64,000 bases of DNA, taken from positions 62,001 to 126,000 of the forward strand of contig JADNRY010000177.1 in NCBI GenBank assembly GCA_015501585.1, given 5' to 3'. Positions 21,283 through 31,246 of this stretch are shown piece by piece (position 1 is the first letter of the stretch; each line of letters begins with the position of its first letter). The notes below the pieces were generated by a model. It saw only the letters and a program-made list of their open reading frames with translations. It searched no databases and was not told where the DNA came from. The stretch comes from Rhodocollybia butyracea. Taxonomy: Eukaryota; Basidiomycota; Agaricomycetes; Agaricales; Omphalotaceae. The translations under genes and the position numbers were made by a program.

Positions 21283-21945
21283 TATAGTAGGGGCAATTGG
21301 CCCACTCATCAATACTATACTTCTTTAACGTTTCACCATTACCTTAACTCTCTTCTCACTCTTATTACTTATAACGGTCCCTTCCGACTATTCCTTGATT
21401 TCATCGTTATCCCACTTCATTCGGTCCACCAGCCCGTCGCCGGTGACCTCGTCCATCATTGCGAAGAGACTTGCCACCTCTTTATCGACAGGCGGGAACG
21501 CGTCAAGTGGTAACCTGATGATAGTCGGGGTAACATGTGAAATTGAGAGTAGGAGGAAATACTCGATCATGTCGTGATGTCATCATAATCCTAGCTTTTC
21601 TTATATAGAACGTCATCTAGAAAAAGAGATACTTTTCTTCCCTCTTTTGAACAGTCACCTTCAGAGGCTCATAGCCATCGTTAGTTTCTCCTCTAAAAGT
21701 CTGTCTTTGTCGTCGAGTGCGGTGTACTCGCAACGGGCCAACAACTTAATTGATTCCATCTGTCCCTGAGATCCAATTCCTCGGTCCGATATAAAGGTCC
21801 GTTCTATACGATCGTGTACTCGCTGATAAGATTATACTGCATCCGTACTACGTGTACGAGATAGTTTGATCTAGCCTTACTCTCAACTCTCATCCTCGAC
21901 CAACACATCGTTGGACTATCTGTAGTCTAACTTACTCCTCTTTAG
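21283..21945 (+). repeat. 3' LTR of element C
   Basis: Direct repeat of 11840-12499, about 99% identical. It is preceded by a 230-bp non-coding tail after the extra ORF; no clean polypurine tract is visible just before it. Confidence 0.85.
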
Positions 21946-22234
21946 TATGCCCCCTCATCTTCGTCTCCCTGCTGGGATCAATGATCACTATCGTCCACCG
22001 GCCATCACTGATGTCCAGCTTACTCCAACGGTGGTGCCTATGGCACCGCAAGTATTCAACCCACTGCCTGTGCCTGTGCCACAGGCTTCATCTATTGCAT
22101 TGACTTTGTCGATGACAAACAACACTGCTGCTGGAGCCACTGCTCCAGCTCATTCTTCATCTGGACCTGCTCCCGCAGGACCGTCTTCATCATCTGGAGA
22201 TATGTCTCCCCAGATGGATGAATCTGATGGATAG
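21946..22234 (+). pseudogene. Element B: accessory ORF, 3' part
   Basis: The Ala/Pro/Ser-rich end of the element B accessory protein: MPPHLRLPAGINDHYRPP at the element C junction, ending SSSSGDMSPQMDESDG and TAG at 22232. It is the in-phase continuation of the frame cut at 11839. After it come a small inverted pair CCCCAGTA...TACTGGGG (22243-22265) and the polypurine tract. Confidence 0.55.
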
Positions 22235-22307
22235 TCCCCCCAGTAATATGTCTTACTGGGGATTTATCCCATCATATCGTTCGATTAGTACCTGAGGTAC
22301 TAATCTA

Positions 22308-22571
22308 GTGGGGGAGGGTGTAATGCCTCCTCCCCATCTTGCCTGATTCCCTTAACTTTTGTTGCATCGCAACTCTTATCTTATCTTATCTCACGCTTAG
22401 ATATCATTTCTATTATATTCATTTCGATTACTATAACTAGTCGAATTACATAAATTACTGTAGTTCTTCTACACTACGAGTACACAATCACATAGCCTTT
22501 GTCATGCTCTTTTGTGTGAATGTAAGACTCTTGCCTAAGGGCGTTATAAGGGGCATTTTAATCCCTCTGTG
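22308..22571 (+). repeat. Polypurine tract and start of the element B 3' LTR
   Basis: GTGGGGGAGGG (22308-22318) is followed directly by TGTAATGCCTCCTCCCC, a standard polypurine tract/LTR junction with the LTR starting TG at 22319. A TATA-like GTTATAAGG lies at about 22537. The LTR end was not located: from about 22570 the sequence merges with a foldback segment. The partner 5' LTR would be left of the window. Confidence 0.55.
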
Positions 22572-22930
22572 TTCGCATTTGATGAGGTCATGTGACTAGT
22601 ATGTTGCAGCGTTTGGGTGGCTGGATGAAAATAGGTTATTTACGGGCCTATTTAGGCAATTTCTGGGATGGTAGCTAGCCCAAAAAAGACTATATATAAT
22701 GTATTAATATTTGAGCACTACTCTGAGGTGGATTAGGCACCATAAGGGGATGGATTGCATCAAAAAATCTAGATGACGTTCGGTCAAAGCTGGCTGAGCA
22801 TTACCGATGCAATCCATCCCCTTATGGTGCCTAATCCACCTCAGAGTAGTGCTCAAATATCTACACTCTTACTGTACAGTAGCTTACTGGGTTTATTATC
22901 ATAATCTCCACAACAGGTACTGGGGGTATT
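22572..22930. repeat. Foldback segment with a perfect 55-bp inverted repeat
   Basis: 22707-22761 and 22806-22860 are perfect reverse complements (55 bp) around a 44-bp loop. The outer part 22572-22800 is an inverted diverged copy of 7000-7225. The right part repeats 7035-7090 and 7255-7320 in direct orientation with the middle deleted. Confidence 0.85.
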
Positions 22931-22939
22931 TAAATAATG

Positions 22940-23869
22940 CTACTGAAGCGGCTGTAGGAGCTCTCCATAGTTGGAGTCCTCATCAAGAATAGCATAAGTA
23001 TCTGTATTTCTCTTATAGACACTGAAGCAGTAAGAAGACTGCAATCCCCAGTAAATTTCATCACCAGGGTACGGTGCGTAATGATTCAGTATGAATGTAG
23101 TAGTCAAACTAATAAAATCACTAATGCGATTATGCCACCGCTCAGGTTCAACCTTCCCGTGCAAGAAGAAGTTTGACCAGGGGGTTTTAGGATATCCAAA
23201 GATATCTTTAGCAGTGTCCGCAAATGAATATTTGGGTTTGCCGTCTTCCCCTACTGTGAAATGGATAGAATCTATTGGCAAGTCAATCTCTGATTGTAGC
23301 TCATTGTCAAATTCACCATCTTCACTCTCAGAGTCGGAGACGCATTGGAGGGAGGGCATCCCCTTGTATTCATTGTCATCTCCATACTCAGAGTCCGAGA
23401 CATACTGGAGTGGGGGCATTCCATCCAAGTCCGATTCAAGTTCACCATCCTTGCCTTCCGGTTCAGAGTCTGTACACTGCAGCCAAAGGTTAGAGCTGTG
23501 TAAGTTGACCTCGGAATCTGACTTGAAGTCAAATTTGTCGTCCTCCTCACACTTGGAATCAGAGACATATTGGAGCGGGGGCATCCTGTCCTCATCCTCA
23601 ATATACTCCGTAGGCATTGAGGCTAACAATGGCGGCAGTGAGCTATTCTCACTCTCCAAACCAAGGGTAGGTTCTGGGGTAGGTGTTGCAAGACTGGTAC
23701 AGCTTGCAGAATTGGAATTGGACAAGTCCTCAAACCCAAGTGTCTCATAGAATTCATTGCTGAACGGGCCAAAGTGCATCATATTCAAAGTAAGTTCTGT
23801 TGCTCCCTGCGTTGTATCTGCAAGCTGAGCAAGTAACACCGATGACTTGTCAGTCAACGGAAATTGCAT
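22940..23869 (-). CDS. Element A Gag C-terminal extension with three acidic MPPLQYVSDSE repeats
   Basis: A 309-aa frame. Its beginning (LLAQLADTTQGATELTLNMM) resembles the segment between zinc knuckle and protease in agaricomycete Gypsy polyproteins. Then come three acidic repeats starting MPPLQYVSDSK, MPPLQYVSDSE and MPSLQCVSDSE, and a C-terminal globular-looking part (IDSIHFTVGEDGKPKYSFAD; WHNRISDFISLTTTFILNHY). It is in the same frame as the zinc-knuckle piece upstream, parted by a single TGA at 23870-23872 followed directly by ATG. No protease or pol follows; the element is truncated by the foldback at 22.93 kb. Confidence 0.55.
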   Translation of the reverse strand: MQFPLTDKSSVLLAQLADTTQGATELTLNMMHFGPFSNEFYETLGFEDLSNSNSASCTSLATPTPEPTLGLESENSSLPPLLASMPTEYIEDEDRMPPLQYVSDSKCEEDDKFDFKSDSEVNLHSSNLWLQCTDSEPEGKDGELESDLDGMPPLQYVSDSEYGDDNEYKGMPSLQCVSDSESEDGEFDNELQSEIDLPIDSIHFTVGEDGKPKYSFADTAKDIFGYPKTPWSNFFLHGKVEPERWHNRISDFISLTTTFILNHYAPYPGDEIYWGLQSSYCFSVYKRNTDTYAILDEDSNYGELLQPLQ

Positions 23870-24356
23870 TCAGTGTGCAGATAAGCCTGGTGGTCCGCTC
23901 GCACCTGAGCTTATCATATTATTCTGTGGCCAGTTACATGCTAAGTGACCCGGCTGGCCCCATTTATAGCAGTTGCCATCAGATCCCTTGGAGGTAGAGC
24001 CTCTGTTATGATTATATGGTATGCTTACCACCGTTACCAGGTTGACTCTGTTGGTGTCGGTTATCCTGGTTTCTGTTATGGTAGTTGTTGCAGTTGCGAT
24101 CCGCACCATGGCTTGTCTGTGCAGTACTTGCTCCAGACTGTTCAACGCTCCTCTGAGAAGGTTTAGATGAACCTGAATTAAAGTTACGGTCATCGCGTTG
24201 GTAAGTACAATTCTCCTTGAACTTAACAAAATTCTTAGATTTACGCTGACTGTTGTCACCGCCAGAACGCTGATAATTCTGGTAACTTGATTTCGAGCCC
24301 TTCTTTGGCGCTGAATTAGAGTTAATGTGATTTTCCAGATCAGCAAGTTCAATCAA
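23870..24356 (-). pseudogene. Element A Gag nucleocapsid region with a degenerate zinc knuckle
   Basis: Two overlapping frames carry this part. First, AHEAELIELADLENHINSN continues Gag after the A6 frame change at 24373-24378. Then, after another shift near 24015, comes CYKWGQPGHLACNWPQNN. A normal knuckle is CX2CX4HX4C; here the second and fourth Cys are Trp, leaving two ligands, so metal binding is probably lost. The Asn/Gln/Arg-rich stretch before it is typical of retroelement nucleocapsids. Confidence 0.7.
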
Positions 24357-24363
24357 TTCAGCT

Positions 24364-26247
24364 TCATGAGCTATCTTTTTTCCATGAATGAATGTCTTTG
24401 CTCAGCTTACTGCGCTGAAGCTCGTATCGGATATGACTGCTAAGTCCATCCCAAAGTTTTACAACCTTTTCATGTTCACTGATTTCGCCAACAAAATATA
24501 ATAGATTTTTGAGCTCATGAATATATTCAGAAACTCTACGGCCATTCTGATAACAACGGCGTAGCTTCTGGTGTTGTTGTTTGCAGTAGTCCAATGGGAA
24601 ACAGTAGTTAAACAAGCCCTTGAAGAACTTGGACAAGGTCCATTTACTATGATTTTTCACTACTTTCTGAATGAAAAATTTCAAAGCATTCCCTTCCAAG
24701 AAATTGGATATGTAAAAGACTTGTTCATCTTTCGGAATCCTCCCGGCTTTGCAGTACGCAGTGCACTGCATCATAAAGTGCTGGTACTCATCCGCATCAG
24801 GTTCTCCCTTATACGGAGATGGGGAAATTGGTTTCACATTGTGTTTCACCTTTTTGGATTTATGCTTCTTCGACTTACACCGATTGGACCTAGTGGTCTT
24901 GGACTTGCAGCGGTTGTGCCACCGGCCTCTCCTCAAGCTCCCGGAGCTTCCAGAGGAGGTATCTGAATCCGAGTTGGAGCTATCTCCGCTAGAGTCTGAT
25001 GGTGGTGAGTCCTCACTGTCTGAACCCAACTTAGGAGTAGAAGGAGATGCATCCGATTCAGAATCAGAGTCTGTACTCTCATATTTATGAGAAGTTGATT
25101 TTAACCTCATTGTCTTTGCCAGAACATCATTGATTGGCAGTCGGTCAGATGGCTGGCCCGAGACACCCCTACCGTGACGCAGAGAAGGTGTATCAGCCCT
25201 ACCACTAACGACTTCCTTAATCCTTTTCTGGTACTCGGAGGAAATCGGTTTAAGCATGTCTTTCAATGCTTGCTTTGAAGAAATTTTATCTGACTTCTTA
25301 ATTTCCTTAGCTTTAGCAATCACAGGCTCATTATCTGACAAGCTCTCACTGTCCGAGTGAGCGGCCAATTTAGCCTTACAGGCCTTTGCTTTCTGTGAGC
25401 TGTTTCTCCTCTTTCGGAAATTTTTCTGATCCTTGTGATCAGACTCGGAAGAGGCTAAACTAGCCTTCCGAATGGCATTCGAGCCATCAGCTTTCTGCGC
25501 TTCAATGTTAAGCTCAGAGTCACTTATCTCGTTGTTATTGTCAACGAATTTCCCTTTGGCTACATAGGAAGGACTGGGAGCCGGAGTAGGAGAGGAATGG
25601 TGTGGAGCCGTAGTTCTACTAACCATGGCGTTCCTCTTCTGCACAAGCTCACGTTGAGCAGGAGTGAGGGTGTTCTCAGCGGCACGAACAGTAGCAACCT
25701 GTTCCTTAGAAAGCTGAGTAGGCTTAAAAAATTCCTTCCTGAGATTAAAATCCTTAAGATTTTCAAGGCTTCTGGCTCGACGGGGGTAAACTACTGTTGT
25801 CCAAGGCGCATGCGCCATTGTCTCCAGACGAATCACTAGATATGGATCCAAACTCAAATTTAGGATTTTATTCAAACCCGTATCTTTAAGTTTAACAACT
25901 TTATTAACAGAGTCAGCCTCGTAATGAGAGCTGAACTCGGAGGCGCTAGCGTCCACTACAGGAGCGCTGAGCATGATAGAGTTGGGGGCCATGGGCACAC
26001 CAGACTCTGGGCCACCCCCCACTGAGTTCACAGCGGCGAGTGACCCCCTACTAGTGATCCCCCCAGCCAGAGCTGGAGTTGCTACGGAGCGACTTAAGGC
26101 CTCAGCCTGCGCGGCTGCAGAGATGTTAGTATCCGCAGCAATGGACTTATCTTTCGGGTCCGGTTTAGTCACACCGCCTTTACCAGAGCGCGTGTTGTAC
26201 CAGTTTTGTGTTTGAGGGATTTGATTGTTGGGTTGTTTGGGAGCCAT
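24364..26247 (-). CDS. Element A Gag (about 627 aa)
   Basis: The frame is open from 26385, but its first 46 codons are encoded partly by a CTCTCT microsatellite. The ATG at 26247 (MAPKQPNNQIPQTQNWYNTR) is the more likely start. Order: Asn/Gln-rich N-terminus, Ala/Gly/Ser linker, Lys-rich region, Ser/Asp-rich acidic stretch, basic SKTTRSNRCKSKKHKSKK, then the capsid-like Gag domain (last 150 residues). The 3' 1.5 kb is duplicated in inverted orientation at 1-1522. The frame ends 13 codons past LQRSKLSK at a run of six A. Confidence 0.85.
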   Translation of the reverse strand: MAPKQPNNQIPQTQNWYNTRSGKGGVTKPDPKDKSIAADTNISAAAQAEALSRSVATPALAGGITSRGSLAAVNSVGGGPESGVPMAPNSIMLSAPVVDASASEFSSHYEADSVNKVVKLKDTGLNKILNLSLDPYLVIRLETMAHAPWTTVVYPRRARSLENLKDFNLRKEFFKPTQLSKEQVATVRAAENTLTPAQRELVQKRNAMVSRTTAPHHSSPTPAPSPSYVAKGKFVDNNNEISDSELNIEAQKADGSNAIRKASLASSESDHKDQKNFRKRRNSSQKAKACKAKLAAHSDSESLSDNEPVIAKAKEIKKSDKISSKQALKDMLKPISSEYQKRIKEVVSGRADTPSLRHGRGVSGQPSDRLPINDVLAKTMRLKSTSHKYESTDSDSESDASPSTPKLGSDSEDSPPSDSSGDSSNSDSDTSSGSSGSLRRGRWHNRCKSKTTRSNRCKSKKHKSKKVKHNVKPISPSPYKGEPDADEYQHFMMQCTAYCKAGRIPKDEQVFYISNFLEGNALKFFIQKVVKNHSKWTLSKFFKGLFNYCFPLDYCKQQHQKLRRCYQNGRRVSEYIHELKNLLYFVGEISEHEKVVKLWDGLSSHIRYELQRSKLSKDIHSWKKDSS

Positions 26248-26297
26248 TTGTGAGGTTTCTGGTTGTAGTGAAAATCTTTTGAGTGAAAAAAAACACA

Positions 26298-26322
26298 CAG
26301 AGAGATAGAGAGAGAGAGAGAA
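26298..26322. repeat. GA microsatellite in the element A leader
   Basis: GAGAGATAGAGAGAGAGAGAG-type tract just upstream of the likely gag start; on the coding strand it is a CT-rich leader. Confidence 0.85.
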
Positions 26323-26415
26323 AGCAGAGTGTAGGTAGAAGTCGGAATTGCCCAGGAGATCAAGCTGAGAGGTATCCGGAAGCATCGACCAGAGAAAAGT
26401 TTTTGTTAGAGTTTT

Positions 26416-26582
26416 TGTAGTCGCTGGTATGTCAAAAATATGTGACGGTAGTCACACGAAGAGATACTCGGAATGACAGGGATAGCGCTGGATTCAAAGT
26501 AAACTAATCTCTATCTACGTACAATCGAGTCTTATATAGGGTGGAAGGATCGGGCCGGTGGGCATTGATCCGTACTGTTACA
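26416..26582 (-). repeat. Candidate 5' LTR of element A
   Basis: On the minus strand the segment begins TGTAACAGTACGG (26582) and may end CGACTACA (26416), with a TATA box CCTATATAAG inside. It lies 170 bp upstream of the gag start. No partner LTR is present in the window and no target duplication can be tested, so the borders are tentative. Confidence 0.35.
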
Positions 26583-26589
26583 CCACGTG

Positions 26590-26940
26590 ACAGAACCTTT
26601 AGTGGAAACAAAGATAAGATAAATAGCCTTTGGACTCGGTACGTATGACCTGCCTCCGCCACATTTTAGCACTATCTTTGTCTTCATTGCCGAAATCCTG
26701 AACAAGGGCAAATCTACGGTATAAATTGAGCGTGAAGTCGAAAGTTACATTCCCTTCGTGTACCATATATATACTATAGTCACCCGTGCCAACAGAGGGG
26801 AGTCATTCCTCGTATGTTTGGCTTTTGGAACGCAGATCGCGGAGAACACAACAGATGTCTGGTTATTAAGTGCTTCGGAGTCAAGCTAGATCATGCACCC
26901 TTTTGGTACTTGGAGTTGATGGTGTCATAGATTCAAACCT
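26590..26940. repeat. Partial copy of dispersed repeat family X
   Basis: Similar to 45180-45895 and 52680-52770 (shared: CTGCCTCCGCCACATT.TAGCAC, GGGGAGTCATTCCTCGTATG, CACCCTTTTGGTACTTGGAG). On the minus strand it conserves the peptide VQDF..EDKDSAKMWRRQ also readable in the other copies. It lacks 78 bp present at 45 kb, and the gap is flanked by ATA. Between 26940 and 27222 I see nothing definable. Confidence 0.75.
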
Positions 26941-27222
26941 CGTCCCCCATTCCAGCGGCCCACACCCAGTAAGAATATCTCTGGCTTGGACGGCCATCAT
27001 TGTTGCCTGGGGCTCAGTATTTCTCTTGCAGTAAGGCTAATGTATCACATGGTGTCCACGCGGTTCTTTGTCCTCCAACCATCGTCTGGAGGACGACGCG
27101 TAGCTACAGTGCACACTGCACGTATAATGTTGAGCAGTCCCAGACTCCAGTTGGCTTTTATCATGATAGGAATTTGGACGTATAACAGCAGTATAACAGC
27201 GTAACTACTAAGTATACTACAT

Positions 27223-28693
27223 TCATTGAGTCTCTGCCTCTTGCTCTGCTACAATCATCATCGGACTCATTGCTGTATGAACCCCTGCTCCAGAGTCTAT
27301 TCGCCCAATTCCAATCATATCCGTCTCCTGGTCGGTGTGTCCAGCATCATCCGGGGTGCCTTCCGGGTCATTCAAAATCCCAGATGTATGCTGTGACTGA
27401 GGTGGTTGGCTCAGCGTGAGAATTTCTTCAAGGTGGAAACTTTGCTCGTATGTGTTATCAGTTTGAACCAAGATGAAGATGGCAACAGGATTCAAGATCT
27501 GGGATTCAGGCCTAGCAAGGTGAGTAAGGTTGCATTCAATATGATAGGGTGGTTCTCACAGCAGCCATTTCATAAACTAGGACTGTGAATGCTGTAGCAA
27601 ATTCAAACTGAATGGAAACATTCCCTTTTTTCACTTCCAACTCATTCATTATTATGACAAGCAGCTACAAGATTTGATCAAGCAAAGCGAGCTCGTGTTA
27701 CATGGGATACACACCTGCAATAGTGCATAAATTGCCCCAGACTCTACAAGAAGAAGGAGAATTGCTTCTGCTTTGCTCCGTTTCCTCTTAATACTGATGG
27801 AAATTGCTGTCATCGATTTATGGTGCATCCTGTTTTCTCAAAAATGTCACAAGCAGTTGTAAGAATAGGGGAATCCATTACTTACCAAGCGCGAAAAGCT
27901 ATTAAGCTTGTCGCAATCACATTTACAGATAAAGACAGCACAAAGGCATCACAATCAAGAGGTATAGCATTGATTGTCAGGTGGTGATCAAGCACAGATT
28001 CATCGACAGCACCGTCGCTTAAGGTAATACCTGGGATCTGCATGAAATATTGTGAGCAGACGCCCTTAAATTCATCTCACCTATATCTGCAAGGATGAGT
28101 ACCAGCAAAGTCCATTTCACTTTCTTGTTGTCCATCCACACTGCCCAAGCTCTCCACGCAATGACACTATCAGCAATTAGAGCCTTTCCGGTGTTTTGTC
28201 ATTCAGTACTTGGTAATAGATATAATATCTAGTAACTCACTATGATATTGGATAACCAGGATATTATTGTTTCATAGATTTGCCCTTGGGATTGCTTGAT
28301 TGCATGCGGTAGAGACACTACATGCTCAAATAAACTTCCCACAGTAGACACAAAGAACATTAACATTAGAATAAATGTGCAAAGGAGTACACAAAGCATT
28401 GCCTTTTTTGCACCTCCTGCATTTCTCTTTTTCCTACAGAGTCAATGTTTCTAAATCAATATTTTGTTAAGACATGTGAGAGTATGAGAGCTCACATGTA
28501 TATGTAGAGACTGATATAGAATGCCAAACAGTACATCCCTGGAAATATATGGTAATTGAGTACTGTTTACCTCAGAATCAACATGTTAAAAGTATGCACC
28601 AAGCAAAGTGGAAGTGAGAATGATATTTAAGCCTATATTATGCATAAACACAAATCCAGCTGCCGATATCTCATCCACTTCTTCTGGAGTCAT
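27223..28693 (-). CDS. Seven-TM integral membrane protein, agaricomycete family; 8 exons, 357 aa, apparently intact
   Basis: Exons read on the minus strand: 28693-28600, 28538-28496, 28433-28241, 28183-28081, 28030-27886, 27829-27715, 27664-27560, 27498-27223. All junctions are GT-AG and in phase, with introns of about 50-62 nt. The protein starts MTPEEVDEISAAGFVFMHNI. It has about seven hydrophobic helices with the family signature ALIADSVIAWRAWAVW, then VKWTLLVLILADIG, VNVIATSLIAFRAW and LLVESGAIYALLQ, and a hydrophilic tail rich in Asp/Gly/Glu. The family resembles receptor-like membrane proteins of unknown function. It is related to the tandem genes at 57-64 kb but lies on the opposite strand. 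Confidence 0.8.
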
Positions 28694-28852
28694 GGCCTTG
28701 GGTGGAAGGAGTTGAGTTGCAGAATTTCTGTGTAGTGCAATTTAGGGATGATACAGATTATAGTTGGGTTACTGAGTGTCAAATTGACGGAAGCTCTGTT
28801 CACCTTTTTATATATATAAGTACCTTTAGCAGATAGCAGCTCAATTCGGATT

Positions 28853-29452
28853 CCAAGGGGGCGAATTTGGTACCCGTGATATCGGGTAAGTTGGTTTCCG
28901 CCTGGGGCGGGGACTGTGGCAGTTGATTGCTGACTGCCTTTAACGCAGTGGTCAAGGCAGTGGGTAGTTACTTTTTTCCCGACATGCCATAAAGCCGGTG
29001 ATGTAGCGTACTGTATAATTACAACCGGATGCTCCCGTAACGCGTAACGGGACCCCCCGACATGAGGGATTTTGCAATCCGTAGTAACGCGTAACGGGAG
29101 GGTCCGAGCATGGTTATTTCTCAAAACATCACAAATTTTGGCGGCGGGCCTTTGGCCCGTCTGTTCATTTGCGCATATAGCACTATGCGTAACGCCTAAC
29201 GGCGGACCCTGAGCATGATGCTCAACAAAAAACAACACCTCGACCCCCGCGAGCATACGGTCGTAATTGTACAGTAATGATGCATGAGTCAGGACGGTCA
29301 GATATGATTATCAGCGTCAACGGCTCAACAATTAATCTATATTGCTCATGATTGAAGTGTAACTATCAGGTGGGTTCAAAAAATATTTTAGTGGGCTCCC
29401 GGCACCAACCAACCACCCATCGGGGTGTAACGGACCGCAATCCCGGTACCCC
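28853..29452. mobile_element. Candidate 600-bp non-autonomous inverted-repeat element with GTAACGCGTAACGG repeats
   Basis: Left end CCAAGGGGG...GTACC and right end GGTACCCCCTTGG are inverted. Inside, the phrase GTAACGCGTAACGGGA occurs at about 29037 and 29083 and a variant at 29186. A deleted, inverted derivative of the interior (28955-29015 joined to 29278-29340) is at about 30840-30955. No target duplication was found. Confidence 0.4.
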
Positions 29453-30840
29453 CTTGGCTCCAGTGTTATAAATTGAAGAGGCAAAGTTCAGAGCTTTGCG
29501 GCTCAGCTAATAGATAATGAGACATATGACAGGACCATGTCGACCTCCCTCCTTCTCTTCGATTGAGCTCGACCAAAACTTGCTACAGCAATGCCAAAGA
29601 TGGTCACAGAACCTGGAATTTCAAAGAGAGTTGGAGGCTGCCATGTATAATACTTGAAAGTTGAAGAAAGTAAGTTGCCAGATTGATACAAAGGTAGTAG
29701 TAGTAGTAGTATTTTACTTAGCTCCGTTCTACAGCAGGCTCTCAGGAGGGAACAGTGCCGAACAGCTAAAAGGGGAGGCAGCAAGTGTAAGAGCCCTGAC
29801 TCTTAATGCCTCAGACCATGAGCAAGATCTCGTTCTATTAGAGAAATAGACCAAAACGAGTATGTGGTACGAGGATAAGAGTGAACTAATTATGTAATAT
29901 CGGCGCTAACGGCAATGAACGTGCCGTAGGCGTTACAGCAAGCTCCACAGTAAAGGGAAGATACTATAGAGTGCAAACCCCTCCAGAGGGATAGGTAGAG
30001 TGGTAAGGGACCATGCAGCGGGTATGGACCACTGGGATAGATATGACATCAATCTTGTTATTAACTCCTCACACATCCATTCTCCAGGCTTTTGAGTCCC
30101 TGGTTGGCTATTGGTTGGCTATAAACCTTTTCCATTATGAAATCACCTTGGCAAGATCACCTTTGGAATGAACTTTGCAGTGACTGACCATTCGAGTCCC
30201 TAGAAAGTGGGCACAAGTCAAGTCTGCAAAACCTGGGACAAGCTCTGGCTGCTCTGGAGCACTCCAAAGTGTTGTATATTGCCGATGTGGCAACTCCGGA
30301 GATTAGTTAGCCGGATCGGTATGTTCATATGTCCGTGTACTTACTCATCGTATTAGCAATACTATACAGTATGTACAGTATATAAGCTTGCATGTAGTAC
30401 CGTAGTACTCATGCGTTTGCGAGGTATCTAATACCTTGTTCAACCGCACTAACTACTTGTGTTGGATCCCAGGACTGACCGCCTGATTGGACACTCATTG
30501 GATTCCCTAACAGAAATCCCACACAAAGCTGTCAAAGCTGTCAAAGCAACCCAGAGCAGCTCAGAGGCTCTACAGTGAGTACCCTTGCTCTGAGATGCTT
30601 TGGACTGAATAGCAACCGAATAGAACTGCTTTGATCAAAACCCAAGTTTTGCAGACTGGAAGCCCTTACCTTGGGGAGATTCACAAAGTTGCTTTGGATC
30701 ATGATATGCAACTTCAAGTTCTGCAAAATAAATTAAAATGCACATCTATTATGACAGCACATGGCTCGGATGTCTCCAATCATCACTGCACAGTGACTTG
30801 AGCATCCTTAGTTGTCGCTCAAATCTGAAGTATTTTTTCA
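29453..30840. other. Intergenic DNA, no gene supported
   Basis: I see no coding potential beyond short chance frames; one (29661-29849) is inflated by a GTA triplet repeat at about 29694. A few small palindromes lie at 30360-30420. Nothing else is definable. Confidence 0.6.
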
Positions 30841-31246
30841 ATATTTTTTGCGAACTATTGAGCCGTTGATGCCAATAATCGTCCTGAATCATGCATCATT
30901 ATGCTACATCACCGGCTTTATAGCATGCCGAGTAAAAGTAACTGCCTAGCGCGGAGTATATACTCGATTGCTACAGGTCCTATCTAATCATATCTTATCA
31001 TCTGACGCCATGTCCGTACAATCCCGGAAAGCGAAGATAGGCCGGTCCCGGTACAGTTCTTTTAAGATTAATGTGACTGAGCAATATGGCTGTAGTGATG
31101 CTACTGGGTTCTCGACTGTATGGAGATCGCGGATATGCGACTTTAGCTAGTATATGGATTTCACACAAAATTTGTGAAATCGTAACTCAATGCATTTTAC
31201 GCCGAGCGAGTGTTGAGTAAGTTCGAAGAACCAAAATCCTTTTGCT

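Larger units (their letters stand above)
11840..21945 (+). mobile_element. Element C: complete-length Ty3/Gypsy LTR retrotransposon with an extra 3' ORF, inserted in element B
   Basis: Two near-identical direct repeats of about 660 bp bound gag, protease, RT, RNase H, integrase and an additional ORF. It lies inside the accessory ORF of element B: the flanks read ...RGH before it and MPPHLRLPAG after it. If the element and one copy of a TAT shared by both flanks are removed, the host frame joins in phase. The LTRs differ at only about five positions, so insertion was recent, yet pol carries several frameshifts. No standard 5-bp target duplication could be fixed. Confidence 0.9.

Noticed and set aside
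28694..29256. 188-aa open frame on the minus strand upstream of the seven-TM gene
   Set aside because: It runs through the GTAACGCG repeat element and the promoter of the gene; composition and repeats argue against a protein.
29661..29849. 62-aa frame with a Val run
   Set aside because: The Val run is a GTA microsatellite; no other support.
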